Shown: piece after piece, positions 9,208 to 22,033 of the stretch
Layout of the letters: each line of letters opens with the position of its first letter
Position numbering within the stretch: the first letter of the stretch is position 1
Assembly: GCA_041395665.1 (NCBI GenBank)
Contig: JAWLAB010000002.1
Location: forward strand, 186,001-250,000
Length of the DNA stretch: 64,000 nucleotides
Reading direction: 5' to 3'
Source of the DNA: Pseudomonadales bacterium
Lineage (GTDB): Bacteria > Pseudomonadota > Gammaproteobacteria > Pseudomonadales > UBA7239
The notes under the pieces: model-generated
What the model saw: only the letters and a program-made list of their open reading frames with translations
Database searches by the model: none
Told to the model about the DNA's origin: nothing
Position numbers and translations under genes: made by a program

Positions 9208-9212
9208 ATCGC

Positions 9213-9413
9213 GTGCAGATTATCCTCAACGGTGACAATACCGTGATTGCCGATGCCGCCACGGTTTCCGCTTTGATCGAACAATTAGGGCTGACCGGCA
9301 AACGCATCGCCATCGAACTCAATGAAACTATCGTGCCGCGCAGCGCGCACGCCGAGACTGTCTTACACGACGGTGATCGCGTGGAGATCGTGCATGCCAT
9401 CGGCGGAGGCTGA
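9213..9413 (+). CDS. thiS: sulfur carrier protein ThiS
   Basis: ThiS, 66 aa, beta-grasp fold, ends in the required Gly-Gly (HAIGGG). The C-terminal thiocarboxylate donates sulfur to thiazole formation in thiamine biosynthesis. The GTG at 9213 gives the start MQIILNG, typical of the family, 5 bp after the DUF423 stop. thiG begins one base after the ThiS stop. No TPP riboswitch was seen upstream. Confidence 0.93.
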   Translation: MQIILNGDNTVIADAATVSALIEQLGLTGKRIAIELNETIVPRSAHAETVLHDGDRVEIVHAIGGG

Positions 9414-9414
9414 C

Positions 9415-10206
9415 ATGACTACACTCGACAAACCCCTCGTTATCGCGGGCAAAACTTATTCCTCGCGTTTGATCGTCGGCAGCGGCAAATACAAAGACTT
9501 GGCTGAAACAGCGGCGGCTACCGAGGCCTCTGGTGCGGAGATGATTACCGTCGCCGTGCGCCGCACTAACATCGGTCAGAACCCTAACGAACCTAATTTG
9601 CTGGATGTCGTGCCGCCCTCGCGCTACACCATCCTCCCCAACACGGCCGGTTGCTACACCGCTGCCGAAGCCGTGCGCACTTGCAAGCTGGCGCGCGAAT
9701 TATTGGATGGGCACAAGCTCGTCAAACTCGAAGTTTTGGGTGATCAAAAAACCCTGTTCCCCAATGTCACCGAAACGCTGATCGCCGCTGAACAATTGGT
9801 CGCCGATGGTTTTGATGTCATGGTCTACACCAGCGATGATCCGTTGGTCGCCAAACGCTTGGAAGAAATCGGCTGCTGCGCGGTGATGCCGCTGGGCGCG
9901 CCGATTGGCTCCGGCCTCGGTATTCGCAACCCTTACAACCTGATGATGATTTTGGAAAACGCGACCGTGCCCATCATCGTCGATGCCGGTGTCGGCACAG
10001 CTTCTGATGCCGCGATTGCCATGGAACTCGGCTGTGATGGCGTGTTGATGAACAGCGCCATTGCTCACGCACAAAATCCGGTGTTAATGGCGAGCGCAAT
10101 GAAAAAAGCCGTGGAAGCGGGGCGCGAAGCGTTTCTCGCCGGACGCATGCCGCGCAAGCTGTACGCCAGCGCATCCTCACCACTCGATGGTTTGATTCAT
10201 CGCTAA
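9415..10206 (+). CDS. thiG: thiazole synthase ThiG
   Basis: ThiG, 263 aa, TIM-barrel enzyme that joins DXP, dehydroglycine and ThiS thiocarboxylate to make the thiazole phosphate of thiamine. Family motifs include [10 protein letters not shown] near the N-terminus, the region of the Schiff-base lysine in [11 protein letters not shown], and GLGIRNPYN and [12 protein letters not shown] in the phosphate-binding end. ATG at 9415 follows the thiS stop closely and begins the conserved N-terminus; the open frame itself extends upstream through thiS. The thiS-thiG-trmB order is common in related Gammaproteobacteria. Confidence 0.96.
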   Translation: MTTLDKPLVIAGKTYSSRLIVGSGKYKDLAETAAATEASGAEMITVAVRRTNIGQNPNEPNLLDVVPPSRYTILPNTAGCYTAAEAVRTCKLARELLDGHKLVKLEVLGDQKTLFPNVTETLIAAEQLVADGFDVMVYTSDDPLVAKRLEEIGCCAVMPLGAPIGSGLGIRNPYNLMMILENATVPIIVDAGVGTASDAAIAMELGCDGVLMNSAIAHAQNPVLMASAMKKAVEAGREAFLAGRMPRKLYASASSPLDGLIHR

Positions 10207-10238
10207 ATCTATTTGTTTCTGCACAATCTCTATACAAC

Positions 10239-10943
10239 ATGACACGCGCGTTACAACCACAATTCAATCGTAAAGATATTCGCTCTTATGTCATTCGCAG
10301 CGGGCGCATTACACCGGCACAAGAAAAAGCTATCGCAGAAGATTGGCTCGCATTTGGTTTGGATTTAACACGCGGAGCACAAGCACTCGACAACGCATTT
10401 CCTAACCCTGCCGCTGCATGCGTTTTGGAAATCGGTTTCGGTATGGGCGATTCCCTGTTAGAAATGGCAGAGAAAAATCCTGCGCAAAATTTTATCGGTA
10501 TCGAAGTGCATGTGCCGGGTGTCGGTCGATTAATGAGTGAGGCGCGCAAACGCAATGTGCAAAACTTGCGTCTGTTTTGTGCGGATGCGCTGGATGTTTT
10601 GCACGACTGTATCGCCGACAACAGCCTAGCGCGCGTGCAACTGTATTTCCCAGACCCATGGCACAAAAGCCGCCACCACAAACGCCGCATTGTGCAGCCT
10701 GAATTTATTGCACTCGTGACGCAGAAATTAAAAATAGGCGGCACACTTCACATGGCAACCGATTGGGAACCTTATGCCGAAGTGATGCTCGAAGTAGCAT
10801 CTGCACAACCATCACTGCAGAATATTGCAGGTGTTGGGCAGTACAGCGCGCGCCCTGACTATCGGCCAGAAACCAAATTTGAGCGACGCGGAGAGCGCCT
10901 AGGACACAAGGTCAACGATTTACTGTTTCAAAAAGTAGTCTGA
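10239..10943 (+). CDS. trmB: tRNA (guanine-N7-)-methyltransferase
   Basis: TrmB, 234 aa, methylates G46 N7 of tRNA using SAM. Visible are the SAM-binding motif LEIGFGMGDSLLEMA and the family hallmark YFPDPWHKSRHHKRRIVQ, with the catalytic Asp in PDPW. Length is close to E. coli TrmB (239 aa). It follows thiG by 32 bp with no clear ribosome site. Confidence 0.95.
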   Translation: MTRALQPQFNRKDIRSYVIRSGRITPAQEKAIAEDWLAFGLDLTRGAQALDNAFPNPAAACVLEIGFGMGDSLLEMAEKNPAQNFIGIEVHVPGVGRLMSEARKRNVQNLRLFCADALDVLHDCIADNSLARVQLYFPDPWHKSRHHKRRIVQPEFIALVTQKLKIGGTLHMATDWEPYAEVMLEVASAQPSLQNIAGVGQYSARPDYRPETKFERRGERLGHKVNDLLFQKVV

Positions 10944-11003
10944 TGCGCTGAAAATAAAGCGTGCTAGACTTCCCCCCAGCAGCAAACACTAAAGGCTTCC
11001 ACT

Positions 11004-11363
11004 ATGACTGACGGTATCCCCGTACTAAAACCTACCACTCATGCGGATGGATTAGCACTACTAGAAAGCTGTGAAGCCCTCAAAAAACTACCTCATGTAT
11101 ATGAAAAGGTAAAAAAGTTATGGGGATTCCCTGCTTTTTTTAACTACATCGGCTCACTGATGATGGTCGAAAAAGGCCGTGAAGGTCGTCAAGGTTTTCC
11201 AGAGGATGTTTACCGCGAACTGATGTCACTGGAAAAGTTTTTTGTCGAGCATCCAGAAGCCGCATCCCACCCTTCTTTAGTCGCCTCTGATCGTGCGGAA
11301 ATACTCCAGCTCATTCAAGAACGAGCGTTCAATGTGAACTACACCGCAGGCGATAGACGCTGA
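11004..11363 (+). CDS. hypothetical protein
   Basis: Small predicted cytosolic protein of 119 aa that I do not recognise. It is largely helical with mixed charge; distinctive segments are KLWGFPAFFNYIGSLMMVEKG and GFPEDVYRELMSLEKFF. No catalytic motif, signal peptide or membrane span is evident. The frame is intact, and the gene is convergent with the damaged glmS gene, whose end lies 10 bp away. Confidence 0.6.
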   Translation: MTDGIPVLKPTTHADGLALLESCEALKKLPHVYEKVKKLWGFPAFFNYIGSLMMVEKGREGRQGFPEDVYRELMSLEKFFVEHPEAASHPSLVASDRAEILQLIQERAFNVNYTAGDRR

Positions 11364-11372
11364 CAATATCCG

Positions 11373-13174
11373 TTATTCCACCGTTACACTTTTTGCTAAA
11401 TTGCGCGGCTGATCGACATCGGTGCCGCGCATAACAGCAACATGGTAAGCCAGCAACTGCAAGAGATATACAAAAATAGGCACTAAGTTGGCTGGCATTT
11501 CTGGCAGACGAATACAGCAAAATCGGTTTCATCATCACATGATTTTGTTCGCGCAGCAATCAATTGTCCACCACGCCGCACCTTCTTCCAAGTTCGACAT
11601 CATTTTGTCAGTCAGAGCATTGTCTGGCAGCAAAGCAACCACAGGCATATTTTTATCCACCAAGCCAAAAGGCCCGTGCTTCAATTCACCCGCTGGATAT
11701 ATCCGCGTGTATGTAAAGAATTTCTTTCAGCTTCAATGCGCCTTCCATTGCTACAGGCAACTGTTCGCCTCGTCCTAAAAATAATGCACTCTGACGCTCA
11801 TCAAAAATTTTCGCTACTTTCTTAATGCTGCTTTCTAGCTTTAATACTTCACGACACAAAGCGGGTAGCTGATGCAGCGCTTCCACCCACGCTTTTTCTT
11901 GCTCGGGGTTGGCTTGGTTCCGACGTGCTAACGCCAAAGTGAGTAATTGCAATGCAACCAATTGGCTGGTGAACGCTTTGGTTGATGCAACGCCAATTTC
12001 GGTTCCCGCCAAAGTCATCAAGGAGAAATCACTTTCGCGCACCAAGGCGCTGTTGGCCACATTGCACACCACCAAACTGCCAATATAGGAATTGCGATCC
12101 AAATTTTTCAGTGCCGCCAAAGTGTCCGCCGTTTCACCCGACCTGAAATCGCCACGAACAAAGTATCTGGCAATGGTTTGCGCTGGCGATAACGAAACTC
12201 ACTCGCCACTTCCACTTGGCAGGGCAGTCCTGCATATTGCTCGATCAATAACGCGCCACCATACCGGCGTGATAACTGGTGCCACAAGCGACAATTTGTA
12301 TCCTTTCGCGCATTCAATTTTTCGCGCGCTTCCGCGCAAACATTCTTCTGCACCAAATGATCTTTTGCAATACGCCCCTGCAAAGTTTGTTCAAAACTGT
12401 CGGCTGCTCAAAAATTTCTTTGAGCATAAAGTGGCGATACGCGCCTTTATCCGCGCTGTCATGTGTTTCATCTACTTGTTCAATTTTGCGCGTTTGATGA
12501 TGACCTTCGCGGTCCCGCATCGATCGCATTGGGTGTCACTACTGCAACATCACCTTCCGCCAAATAAATAAATTGATCCGTAATCGTGCGCAACAGCGAA
12601 ATCCAGAAGCGACAAAGGATTCTCACCGTAGCCCACCCCAATCACGAGTGGACTGCCTTCGCGCGCAGCAATCATTTTGTTAGGCTCACGCGCGGCGATG
12701 CCGCCAGCGCCTTTGATGCAGAAATCGGCACGTACGGCAGACAACAAATCGCCGCCCGCTTTCCAACAGTCGTCAATCAAATACACGATGGTTTCTGTGT
12801 CGGTCTGACTGAGAAATTGATAGCCTTTTGCTGATAATTGCTCACGCAATTGTTGATGGTTTTTCGATGATGCCGTTATGCACCACCGCTGAAACCATGA
12901 TCGCCGAAAAAAATGGATGCGGTAAGCTTCACCAGCTGCCATGTGTTGCCCAACGCGTGTGCGCAATACCTAACACACCAGCAATTGGATCTTTAGCGCA
13001 AACCTTCTTGCATTAACCACTTTACCGACGCGTTTGCAGGCGCGAATCGTGCCGTTTTCTGCTTTTGGCAACGCCTGCTGAATCATGTACCGCGATACTC
13101 CAGCCGTTTGCCAAGCCTTCTGCTAAAATATCCGTGATGTTTCGTTCTGCAATCGCACCGACGATACCGCACAT
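11373..13174 (-). pseudogene. glmS: glutamine-fructose-6-phosphate aminotransferase, broken by many indels
   Basis: GlmS makes glucosamine-6-phosphate from fructose-6-phosphate and glutamine. Family sequence is recognisable from end to end: MCGIVGAIAERNITDILAEG at the start (nucleophile Cys2), GIAHTRWATHG, VVHNGIIE, SQTDTETIVYLID, SGSPLVIGVGYGEN (as EGSPLV here), YRHFMLKEI, CGTSYHAGM-like remnants, [53 protein letters not shown] and the end SVTVE. These lie in all three frames, so no complete ORF exists. At least ten small insertions or deletions are needed to explain it, while the residues between them remain well conserved. Either the gene is recently dead or the sequence is wrong here. It sits 17 bp after the likely original glmU stop. 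Confidence 0.9.
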
Positions 13175-13254
13175 AATTCAAACAACCTCAATCAATCTTT
13201 TTTCTTACTCGGCGTTACCACCAGCAATATTGCGCTGCTGACTACGAGCAGCAA

Positions 13255-14550
13255 TTAGCGTATCTTTGGGTACTGTTTTTGTACTGTCAGACCTGCACCA
13301 ACAAAACCGCCTGATTCAATCGTCAACGGCGCAACCAATACTGTTAGACCCGACAAAAACATGATCACCCGCAATGGTTTTTGTTTATTCACGCCATCGT
13401 AATTGCAAGTAATCGTGCCTGCACCAATGTTGCACTGCGAGCCGATCTCACTATCACCGACATAAGCCAAGTGATTGGCTTTACTACCTTCACCAAACAC
13501 TGCATTTTTTGTTTCGACAAAATTACCGATACGCGCGTTATTTTTTAATACGGTACCGGGGCGTAAACGCGCAAACGGTCCCACATCTACCTGTTCACCA
13601 ATCACCGCATTTTCAATCACGGAGTTCGTTTTAATTCTTGAACCACTGCCAATTTTAGCGTCACTAATCACGCAATTAGGTTCAATGACTACATTGTCGC
13701 CCAACTCAACCACACCGTGAAAAACAACATTGATGTCGATCACCACATCGCGACCCACATGCAATTCACCGCGACAATCAAAGCGATGCGGATCCATCAG
13801 GGTAACGCCTCGCGCCATCAAAGTACGCGCTTGTTTATCTTGATAAATGCGTTCGAGTCGCGCTTGCTGGTGACGATCATTAACGCCCAATACTTCTGCT
13901 TCACTTTGTGCTGCATGTGTATTGATCGTAACGCCTTCTTGATTCGCCATAGCAATAATGTCGGTCAAGTAAAATTCGTTTTGCGCATTCTTGTTATCTA
14001 ATGCTGGCAACCATCGTGAGAAATCACTAGCGGACGCCGCCATGATGCCAGTGTTGACTTCACGAATACGCAGTTGTTCTTCATCGGCATCTTTTTGCTC
14101 GACAATTTTTTCTACGCAATTTTGTTGATTGCGAATAATGCGCCCATAGCCGGATGGATTTTCTAACTCGACAGTCAACAATGCCATGCTGCGTTCCGCC
14201 ACTGCTAACACCATTTGCTTCAGCGTTGCGGGATTCACCAAAGGCACATCACCGTACAACACCAACACCGTGGCACCTTTGCGCAATTTAGGTAGCGCTT
14301 GCAATACAGCGTGTCCCGTACCCAATTGCTGCGTTTGCTCAACCCAATGAATGTCACCTTGAATAGCTTTGCGTACTTGCTCTGCGCCGTGACCAATCAC
14401 AACATGCACTTTGGCATCATCAAAAGCGTGCGTGGCATCAATCACATGTTGCAGCATGGGCTTGCCCGCAATGGGATGCAGCACTTTAGGCAGCGCGGAA
14501 TTCATGCGTGTTCCCTGCCCTGCTGCGAGGATGACAATATCCAGTGACAT
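13255..14550 (-). CDS. glmU: bifunctional UDP-GlcNAc pyrophosphorylase/glucosamine-1-P acetyltransferase, C-terminus frameshifted
   Basis: GlmU makes UDP-GlcNAc, the precursor for peptidoglycan and LPS. The uridyltransferase domain (LAAGQGTRMNSALPKVLHPI, YGDVPL) and most of the left-handed beta-helix acetyltransferase domain (RLRPGTVLKNNARIGNFVETK, GAGTITCNYDG) are intact. From NKQK onward the frame shifts near 13380 at a T5 run, recovers near 13340, and shifts again near 13281 at another T5 run, ending early as KQYPKIR. The other frame continues with RSQQRNIAG and TPSKKKD, ending at about 13192, so the original protein was about 450 aa. The last part of the acetyltransferase domain is damaged as sequenced. 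Confidence 0.9.
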   Translation of the reverse strand: MSLDIVILAAGQGTRMNSALPKVLHPIAGKPMLQHVIDATHAFDDAKVHVVIGHGAEQVRKAIQGDIHWVEQTQQLGTGHAVLQALPKLRKGATVLVLYGDVPLVNPATLKQMVLAVAERSMALLTVELENPSGYGRIIRNQQNCVEKIVEQKDADEEQLRIREVNTGIMAASASDFSRWLPALDNKNAQNEFYLTDIIAMANQEGVTINTHAAQSEAEVLGVNDRHQQARLERIYQDKQARTLMARGVTLMDPHRFDCRGELHVGRDVVIDINVVFHGVVELGDNVVIEPNCVISDAKIGSGSRIKTNSVIENAVIGEQVDVGPFARLRPGTVLKNNARIGNFVETKNAVFGEGSKANHLAYVGDSEIGSQCNIGAGTITCNYDGVNKQKPLRVIMFLSGLTVLVAPLTIESGGFVGAGLTVQKQYPKIR

Positions 14551-14599
14551 AGCGTAAGTACCCTGTCATCGTTAGCGAAATTTTTCAGCATTAAACCAT

Positions 14600-14626
14600 A
14601 AAAAAGGCGACTTCCGCCGCCCTTTT
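14600..14626 (-). terminator. rho-independent terminator of the atp operon
   Basis: On the minus strand GGCGGC and GTCGCC pair around GGAA and are followed by six T residues. It lies 23 bp after the atpC stop, between atpC and glmU. Confidence 0.75.
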
Positions 14627-14648
14627 CTTTCACTTTTTACCGAAAAAA

Positions 14649-15077
14649 TTAACTCTTGCCGAGTTTTTTACGCAATTGTTGCAGTGTGCGTAACTGCGCT
14701 GCCGCTTCGGCCAATTGGATAGCGGCGCGCGAATAATCCAATTCAGCGGATTGGTTGGTAAATACTTGTGCAGCCTGTTGGCGCGCCGTCTCTGCTGCGG
14801 CTTCATCGACATCATCAGCCCGCACTGCAACATCTGCCAAGATAGTCACGATGTTGGGCTGCACTTCCAGATAGCCACCGGAAACATAATAAATTTCCTC
14901 ATCGCCACCTTGCTTGCGCACGCGCACCGGACCCGGGCTCAAAGCAGTCAGCAGCGGTGCGTGGCCGTACTGAACACCAAGATCACCCAAAGAACCGCTG
15001 GCAACCACTTGCTCGATTAAGCCAGAAAAAACAGCTTTTTCTGCACTGACGATGTCGCAATGTACTGTCATAACCAT
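14649..15077 (-). CDS. atpC: ATP synthase F1 epsilon subunit
   Basis: Epsilon subunit, 142 aa, of the F1 central stalk; couples rotation to catalysis and inhibits ATP hydrolysis. It has an N-terminal beta-sandwich ([19 protein letters not shown]) and a C-terminal helical hairpin of Ala/Gln-rich sequence. ATG at 15077 is preferred: a GGAA site is well spaced, and [10 protein letters not shown] aligns with the usual MAMTYHLDVV start. It is the last gene of the operon, with a terminator after it. Confidence 0.95.
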   Translation of the reverse strand: MVMTVHCDIVSAEKAVFSGLIEQVVASGSLGDLGVQYGHAPLLTALSPGPVRVRKQGGDEEIYYVSGGYLEVQPNIVTILADVAVRADDVDEAAAETARQQAAQVFTNQSAELDYSRAAIQLAEAAAQLRTLQQLRKKLGKS

Positions 15078-15095
15078 GATCGTTTCCGATGGCAA

Positions 15096-17374
<2,279 letters not shown>

Positions 17375-17403
17375 AAGTTCTCTACCTTAGCGTCGAGTGG
17401 GGC

Positions 17404-18948
17404 TTACCAAGTTTGTGTCGCTTTGAATTTTTCGAGCGCTGCGCGAATACCCGCTTCGATATCAGCGTTGTAATCACCCGCTTCGTTGATTTTCGCCAAC
17501 AATGCGCCGTGTTCAGCGTGCAAATAAGACAACAGAGACGCTTCAAAGCTGCCGATTTTATTGACAGCAACATCGTCCAAGAATTTGTTATCTACTGCGT
17601 ACAGCAACACACCCATTTCAGCCACAGACAAAGGCGCATACTGCTTCTGCTTCATCAATTCAGTTACACGCTGACCGTGTTGCAACTGCGCGCGTGTTGC
17701 TTCATCCAAATCTGAAGCGAACTGAGCAAACGCTTGCAATTCACGATACTGAGCGAGCGCCAAACGCACGCCGCCACCGAGTTTTTTCACAATTTTAGTT
17801 TGTGCAGCACCACCAACACGCGATACCGAAATACCTGCGTTCATGGCTGGACGAATACCTGCATTAAACAGCGAGCTTTCCAAGAAGATCTGACCGTCAG
17901 TAATCGAAATTACATTAGTAGGAACGAAAGCAGATACATCACCCGCCTGTGTTTCAATAACTGGCAGAGCAGTCAAAGAACCGGTTTTTCCTTTCACCGC
18001 ACCGTTGGTGAATTTCTCAACATATTCTTCGTTGACGCGCGCAGCGCGCTCCAACAAACGCGAGTGCAAATAGAACACATCACCAGGATATGCTTCACGA
18101 CCTGGAGGACGGCGCAGCAGCAAAGAAATTTGACGATAAGCCCAAGCTTGTTTAGTCAAATCGTCATAAATAATCAGCGCGTCCTGACCGCGATCACGGT
18201 AGTACTCACCCATAGAGCAGCCAGCAAATGGCGCCAAGAACAACATTGCAGCAGGATCCGATGCACCCGCCACCACCACGGTGGTGTGCGCCATTGCGCC
18301 ATGTTCTTCCAGCTTTCTTACCACGTTAGCAACGGTCGATTGCTTCTGACCGATCGCCACATAAATACACTTAATGCCTGTGCCTTTTTGGTTGATGATG
18401 GCATCGACAGCAAACGCTGTTTTACCCACCTGACGGTCACCGATGATCAACTCACGCTGACCGCGACCGATTGGCACCATCGCGTCAACCGCTTTATAGC
18501 CTGTTTGCACTGGCTGATCGACCGATTTACGCGCGATTACACCCGGCGCTACTTTCTCAATCGGATCCAATTGTTTAGCGTTGATAGCGCCTTTGCCATC
18601 GATAGGATTACCGAGAGCATCAACCACACGACCTTCCAATTCAGGACCAACTGGCACTTCAAGAATACGGCCTGTGGTGTGGCAAGTTTGGCCTTCAGCC
18701 AACTTCTGATAGTCACCCAATACCACCGCACCAACGGAATCGCGCTCCAAGTTCAGCGCCATGCCAAATACGCCGCCGGTGAACTCAATCATTTCACCGT
18801 ACATAACATCAGCGAGACCGTGAATACGCACAATACCGTCAGACACAGAAACGATTGTGCCTTCGTTGCGCGCTTGCGTAGAAACATCGAGCTTTTCAAT
18901 TCTGCTCTTGATGACTTCACTGATTTCTGAAGGATTCAGTTGCTGCAT
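17404..18948 (-). CDS. atpA: ATP synthase F1 alpha subunit
   Basis: Alpha subunit, 514 aa, non-catalytic nucleotide-binding partner of beta. P-loop [28 protein letters not shown] and [12 protein letters not shown] (with the arginine finger in the SxR motif) are intact. Starts [17 protein letters not shown] as in other Gammaproteobacteria. Confidence 0.99.
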   Translation of the reverse strand: MQQLNPSEISEVIKSRIEKLDVSTQARNEGTIVSVSDGIVRIHGLADVMYGEMIEFTGGVFGMALNLERDSVGAVVLGDYQKLAEGQTCHTTGRILEVPVGPELEGRVVDALGNPIDGKGAINAKQLDPIEKVAPGVIARKSVDQPVQTGYKAVDAMVPIGRGQRELIIGDRQVGKTAFAVDAIINQKGTGIKCIYVAIGQKQSTVANVVRKLEEHGAMAHTTVVVAGASDPAAMLFLAPFAGCSMGEYYRDRGQDALIIYDDLTKQAWAYRQISLLLRRPPGREAYPGDVFYLHSRLLERAARVNEEYVEKFTNGAVKGKTGSLTALPVIETQAGDVSAFVPTNVISITDGQIFLESSLFNAGIRPAMNAGISVSRVGGAAQTKIVKKLGGGVRLALAQYRELQAFAQFASDLDEATRAQLQHGQRVTELMKQKQYAPLSVAEMGVLLYAVDNKFLDDVAVNKIGSFEASLLSYLHAEHGALLAKINEAGDYNADIEAGIRAALEKFKATQTW

Positions 18949-19030
18949 GTTTGCCAGTCCTCGTTTTAGAAGTCGCGTCTGACTGCGCTTCCAGTAATGT
19001 TCACTATGAAAATCTTTGTATTACCAATTT

Positions 19031-19567
19031 TTATGCAATCAATGCATCAGCCAATTTCGCGATTCGACCGCGAACGGATGCATCAATCACCACATCTTCT
19101 GCTTTAATCACAACGCCACCCAACAGAGCAGCATCAACACTGGTTTGCAATGAAACATTGCACTGCCATTTTTTTGATAACGCAGCAGACAAGGCTTCAG
19201 TGGCTTTTGCTTCCAACGGAAAGGCAGAAACCACTTCAACGCCAACCACTTTTTCTTTTTGCGCTTTCAACTCGGCAAACTGCACCGCGATATCTGGCAA
19301 CAAGCCCAATCGCTTATTGGCAGCCAACACATGGATGAAGTTGCCTGCTTTTGCATTCAAAGTATCGCCACAAACATCGCGCACCAAGGCGGCCTGCTGC
19401 TCAACAGTTGATGTAGGCACAGACAACTTATCCTGCAGCTTTTCTGTTTGCACAACAGCAGCCGCAGTATTCAGCATTGCCTGCCAATCAACCAAAGCAT
19501 TCTCACCGAGGGCAACCTCGAAAACTGCTTTTGCATACGGCCTAGCCAGTGTTGCGCGCTCAGCCAT
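19031..19567 (-). CDS. atpH: ATP synthase F1 delta subunit
   Basis: Delta subunit, 178 aa, part of the peripheral stalk that holds F1 to the b subunits. N-terminal helical domain starting AERATLARPYAKAVFEVAL; C-terminal LLGGVVIKAEDVVIDASVRG is the typical family ending. It is separated from atpF by 3 bp. Confidence 0.97.
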   Translation of the reverse strand: MAERATLARPYAKAVFEVALGENALVDWQAMLNTAAAVVQTEKLQDKLSVPTSTVEQQAALVRDVCGDTLNAKAGNFIHVLAANKRLGLLPDIAVQFAELKAQKEKVVGVEVVSAFPLEAKATEALSAALSKKWQCNVSLQTSVDAALLGGVVIKAEDVVIDASVRGRIAKLADALIA

Positions 19568-19570
19568 CTG

Positions 19571-20041
19571 TTACAGCTCCGCAGCCAACTTATCGAGCAT
19601 ACCGGCGTGCTTGCTGGCATCAATGGATGATTCCAACACACGCTCTGCACCCGTCAACACCAGCGCAGCAACCTGCTTGCGCAACTCTTCGCGCGCGCGG
19701 TTTTTCTCTCTGTCGATTTCGGCTTGCGCGGCCTGCTTCAATCTCTCGCCTTCTTCACGCGCTTGATCTTTAGCTTCTTCAACCATCTGAGTAGCGCGCT
19801 TATTTGCTTGCTCAATAATTGCTGCAGCATCATCTTTTGCCTGACGCAATTTTTGCGCAGCTTCCTGCTTGGCCAGCTCCAGATCACGATTCGCCTTATC
19901 AGCATTTTCGAGACCGTCTGCAATACGCTTTTCCCGTTCAGCCATGACGCCAATAATGGCTGGCCACACGAATTTCGCGCAGAAAGCCACGAACAGAAAG
20001 AAGAAGATCATCTGACCTATCATGGTAGCGTTGATATTCAC
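19571..20041 (-). CDS. atpF: ATP synthase F0 b subunit
   Basis: b subunit, 156 aa, with one N-terminal membrane helix ([20 protein letters not shown]) and a long charged coiled coil of alternating Ala, Glu, Lys and Arg. Two copies form the peripheral stalk. Same length as E. coli AtpF. Confidence 0.97.
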   Translation of the reverse strand: MNINATMIGQMIFFFLFVAFCAKFVWPAIIGVMAEREKRIADGLENADKANRDLELAKQEAAQKLRQAKDDAAAIIEQANKRATQMVEEAKDQAREEGERLKQAAQAEIDREKNRAREELRKQVAALVLTGAERVLESSIDASKHAGMLDKLAAEL

Positions 20042-20111
20042 GCCAACACCTCTCGAAAAATGGATATCACTGAAACAAAACGAATCTTGACTAAAGCGTA
20101 GATACGCTTAA

Positions 20112-20366
<255 letters not shown>

Positions 20367-20440
20367 CTATCTCCTCAGTGTTTTGCGGTAAAAACCGACT
20401 TGTTGGTTAAAAAAAGATTAATGAAAAACTCATATTCTCA

Positions 20441-21394
<954 letters not shown>

Positions 21395-21778
21395 TTACCT
21401 GAGCCACCGTGCGCTCAAAATCATACCCAGCAACCATGAGGCCACATAGCCTCCAAACACTGCCGCTGGCGCAACTGACTTGTTCAATGCAAACAAGCCA
21501 CCGAATAACACTGCCACTAACACAAACTTTCCTACCTGACCTCGCCGAAACGAAGCCATGACCTGCCGCGCCTGCCGTGCACCAACAAAGCGGAAGGCAT
21601 AAATACCGAAATACAACCTCGGCAGCGCTTCAACCATACCACCCCAAAACAATGCTGCAGCTCCCGCCGGCCAAATGGGCCACAAAATCGCGGTCAATAC
21701 AGCCAATACAGCAACTTGAACTAGGGTAATACGATAAACGGGGGGGCGAGGAATGCCGGTATGTTGCGCTTTGTTCAC
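21395..21778 (-). CDS. atpI: ATP synthase accessory protein AtpI
   Basis: Small membrane protein, 127 aa with four hydrophobic segments, first gene of the atp operon; in other bacteria AtpI assists c-ring assembly or ion supply. The open frame extends upstream, but GTG at 21778 is preferred because GGAGG lies six bases before it and the length then matches the family (126 aa in E. coli). An alternative GTG lies one codon upstream. Confidence 0.9.
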   Translation of the reverse strand: MNKAQHTGIPRPPVYRITLVQVAVLAVLTAILWPIWPAGAAALFWGGMVEALPRLYFGIYAFRFVGARQARQVMASFRRGQVGKFVLVAVLFGGLFALNKSVAPAAVFGGYVASWLLGMILSARWLR

Positions 21779-21842
21779 CACGCACCTCCATGGAACTCGC
21801 CTCTCCGTGGCGCTGTAACCAGCAACCTCCAAAGCGGCGCGC

Positions 21843-21871
21843 ATTATATTAGGCAGGACATTTATCGGCAA
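21843..21871 (-). promoter_or_regulatory. sigma-70-type promoter of the atp operon
   Basis: On the minus strand TTGCCG (-35) and a perfect TATAAT (-10) are separated by 17 bases. It lies about 60 bases before the atpI start in the 255-bp divergent region with mnmG. Confidence 0.75.
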
Positions 21872-21970
21872 GATGGAATATGCCATAAACGCATTCTTTT
21901 TACGCCGACACTAACCACTCACACCACCATACTGTGATGCGCCTCACACCAATTCACTGTCGCATTAAAA

Positions 21971-21999
21971 TTGCTCGAAAAATCACCAGTCACTATACT
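21971..21999 (+). promoter_or_regulatory. sigma-70-type promoter of mnmG
   Basis: TTGCTC (-35) and TATACT (-10) with a 17-base spacer, ending 34 bases before the mnmG ATG. Confidence 0.7.
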
Positions 22000-22033
22000 G
22001 ACCGCCCTCTGCATAACCTGCACAAATACGATC

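Noticed and set aside
9100..9212. TPP riboswitch before thiS-thiG
   Set aside because: The upstream sequence is DUF423 coding sequence and lacks the conserved CUGAGA and related blocks.
17734..18930. Long open frame (398 codons) on the plus strand
   Set aside because: It lies entirely antisense to atpA, has no ribosome site or family features, and reflects the codon use of atpA.
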